Positions 12,127 to 12,325 of a DNA stretch of 12,325 nucleotides are shown here, in pieces. The stretch's first letter is position 1. Each line of letters starts with the position of its first letter. Under the pieces are notes generated by a model. The model saw only the letters and a program-made list of their open reading frames with translations. It made no database searches and had not been told where the DNA came from. A program made the position numbers and the translations under genes. The DNA is from Chloroflexota bacterium (GTDB lineage: Bacteria; Chloroflexota; Dehalococcoidia; Tepidiformales; Tepidiformaceae), in NCBI GenBank assembly GCA_963169135.1, contig CAUJEQ010000069.1, forward strand, positions 1 to 12,325, in the 5' to 3' direction.

Positions 12127-12325
12127 CTGCCCGTTTCACGTCCATTCTGTTCGCCGTCTTGCTCGCCGCCGGTGCAGCTCTGGGAGCGTTTTTTCCAGGG
12201 CATGATGCTGGCGCGACTACCCCAGCTACCATCCACATCTACGCGGGCGTTGATTACGGAAGCGCCTATCTGACGTGCGGTTGGCATCAAGACTGCTCAG
12301 CGTCTCCGGTGGTTAAAGAGCGTGG
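12123..12325 (+). CDS. Exported protein, N-terminal part (3' partial)
   Basis: An open frame of 67 codons starts at the ATG that overlaps the previous stop and runs off the window end. It begins with a classic signal peptide, 'MTARFTSILFAVLLAAGAALG' (written here in part: MTARFTSILFAV), with likely cleavage near residues 22-30. The first mature residues include 'IHIYAGVDYGSAYLTCGWH' and a second Cys shortly after, which suggests a disulfide in the outer domain. The function is unknown. The overlap implies joint expression with the membrane-anchored protein before it. Confidence 0.72.
   Translation, partial: MTARFTSILFAVLLAAGAALGAFFPGHDAGATTPATIHIYAGVDYGSAYLTCGWHQDCSASPVVKER

Overview
The window is a GC-rich bacterial chromosome segment (coding stretches mostly 65-70% GC by eye). 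No single marker fixes the organism. The mix of a Cys4-type L28, a FakA/YloV-type kinase gene divergent from it, a CCA-encoding tRNA-Gly and plastocyanin-like exported copper proteins would fit a Chloroflexota (Dehalococcoidia-like) or deep actinobacterial genome; this placement is a guess.

Region 1 (1-4667) is a cell-surface polysaccharide or glycolipid locus. It holds the end of a GT-C type membrane mannosyltransferase (+). Convergent to it on the minus strand are, in transcription order, a GT4 glycosyltransferase, an SGNH-hydrolase-like protein and a Wzx-type flippase. The two outer genes meet on one shared CTAG.

Region 2 (4762-8470) is housekeeping-like. It holds tRNA-Gly(UCC), two translationally coupled alpha/beta-hydrolase-fold genes (the second has Gly where the nucleophile Ser should be), rpmB on the minus strand with its own terminator, and a divergent fakA-like DAK2-domain kinase.

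Region 3 (8477-12325) is the accessory and most unusual part. A cupredoxin gene followed by a stand-alone LuxR-type HTH gene occurs twice as a direct repeat of about 645 bp (8609-9251 and 10595-11240, roughly 90% identical). Between the copies lies a 1.34 kb insert of visibly lower GC with an exported metzincin protease gene and a second exported or anchored protein. The second cupredoxin copy has lost its signal peptide and lipobox. It sits in frame behind the insert's second gene, with one TAG and eight codons between them. Both HTH genes keep the same promoter-like elements and a leader inverted repeat that overlaps the Shine-Dalgarno sequence. After copy 2 come a membrane-anchored protein of unknown function and, overlapping it by ATGA, a further exported protein cut off by the window end. 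The layout suggests a surface or secretome locus in which a cupredoxin/HTH module is reiterated next to variable exported-protein genes.

No stretch longer than 300 bases lacks a gene. I saw no CRISPR array, transposase, integrase or rRNA.
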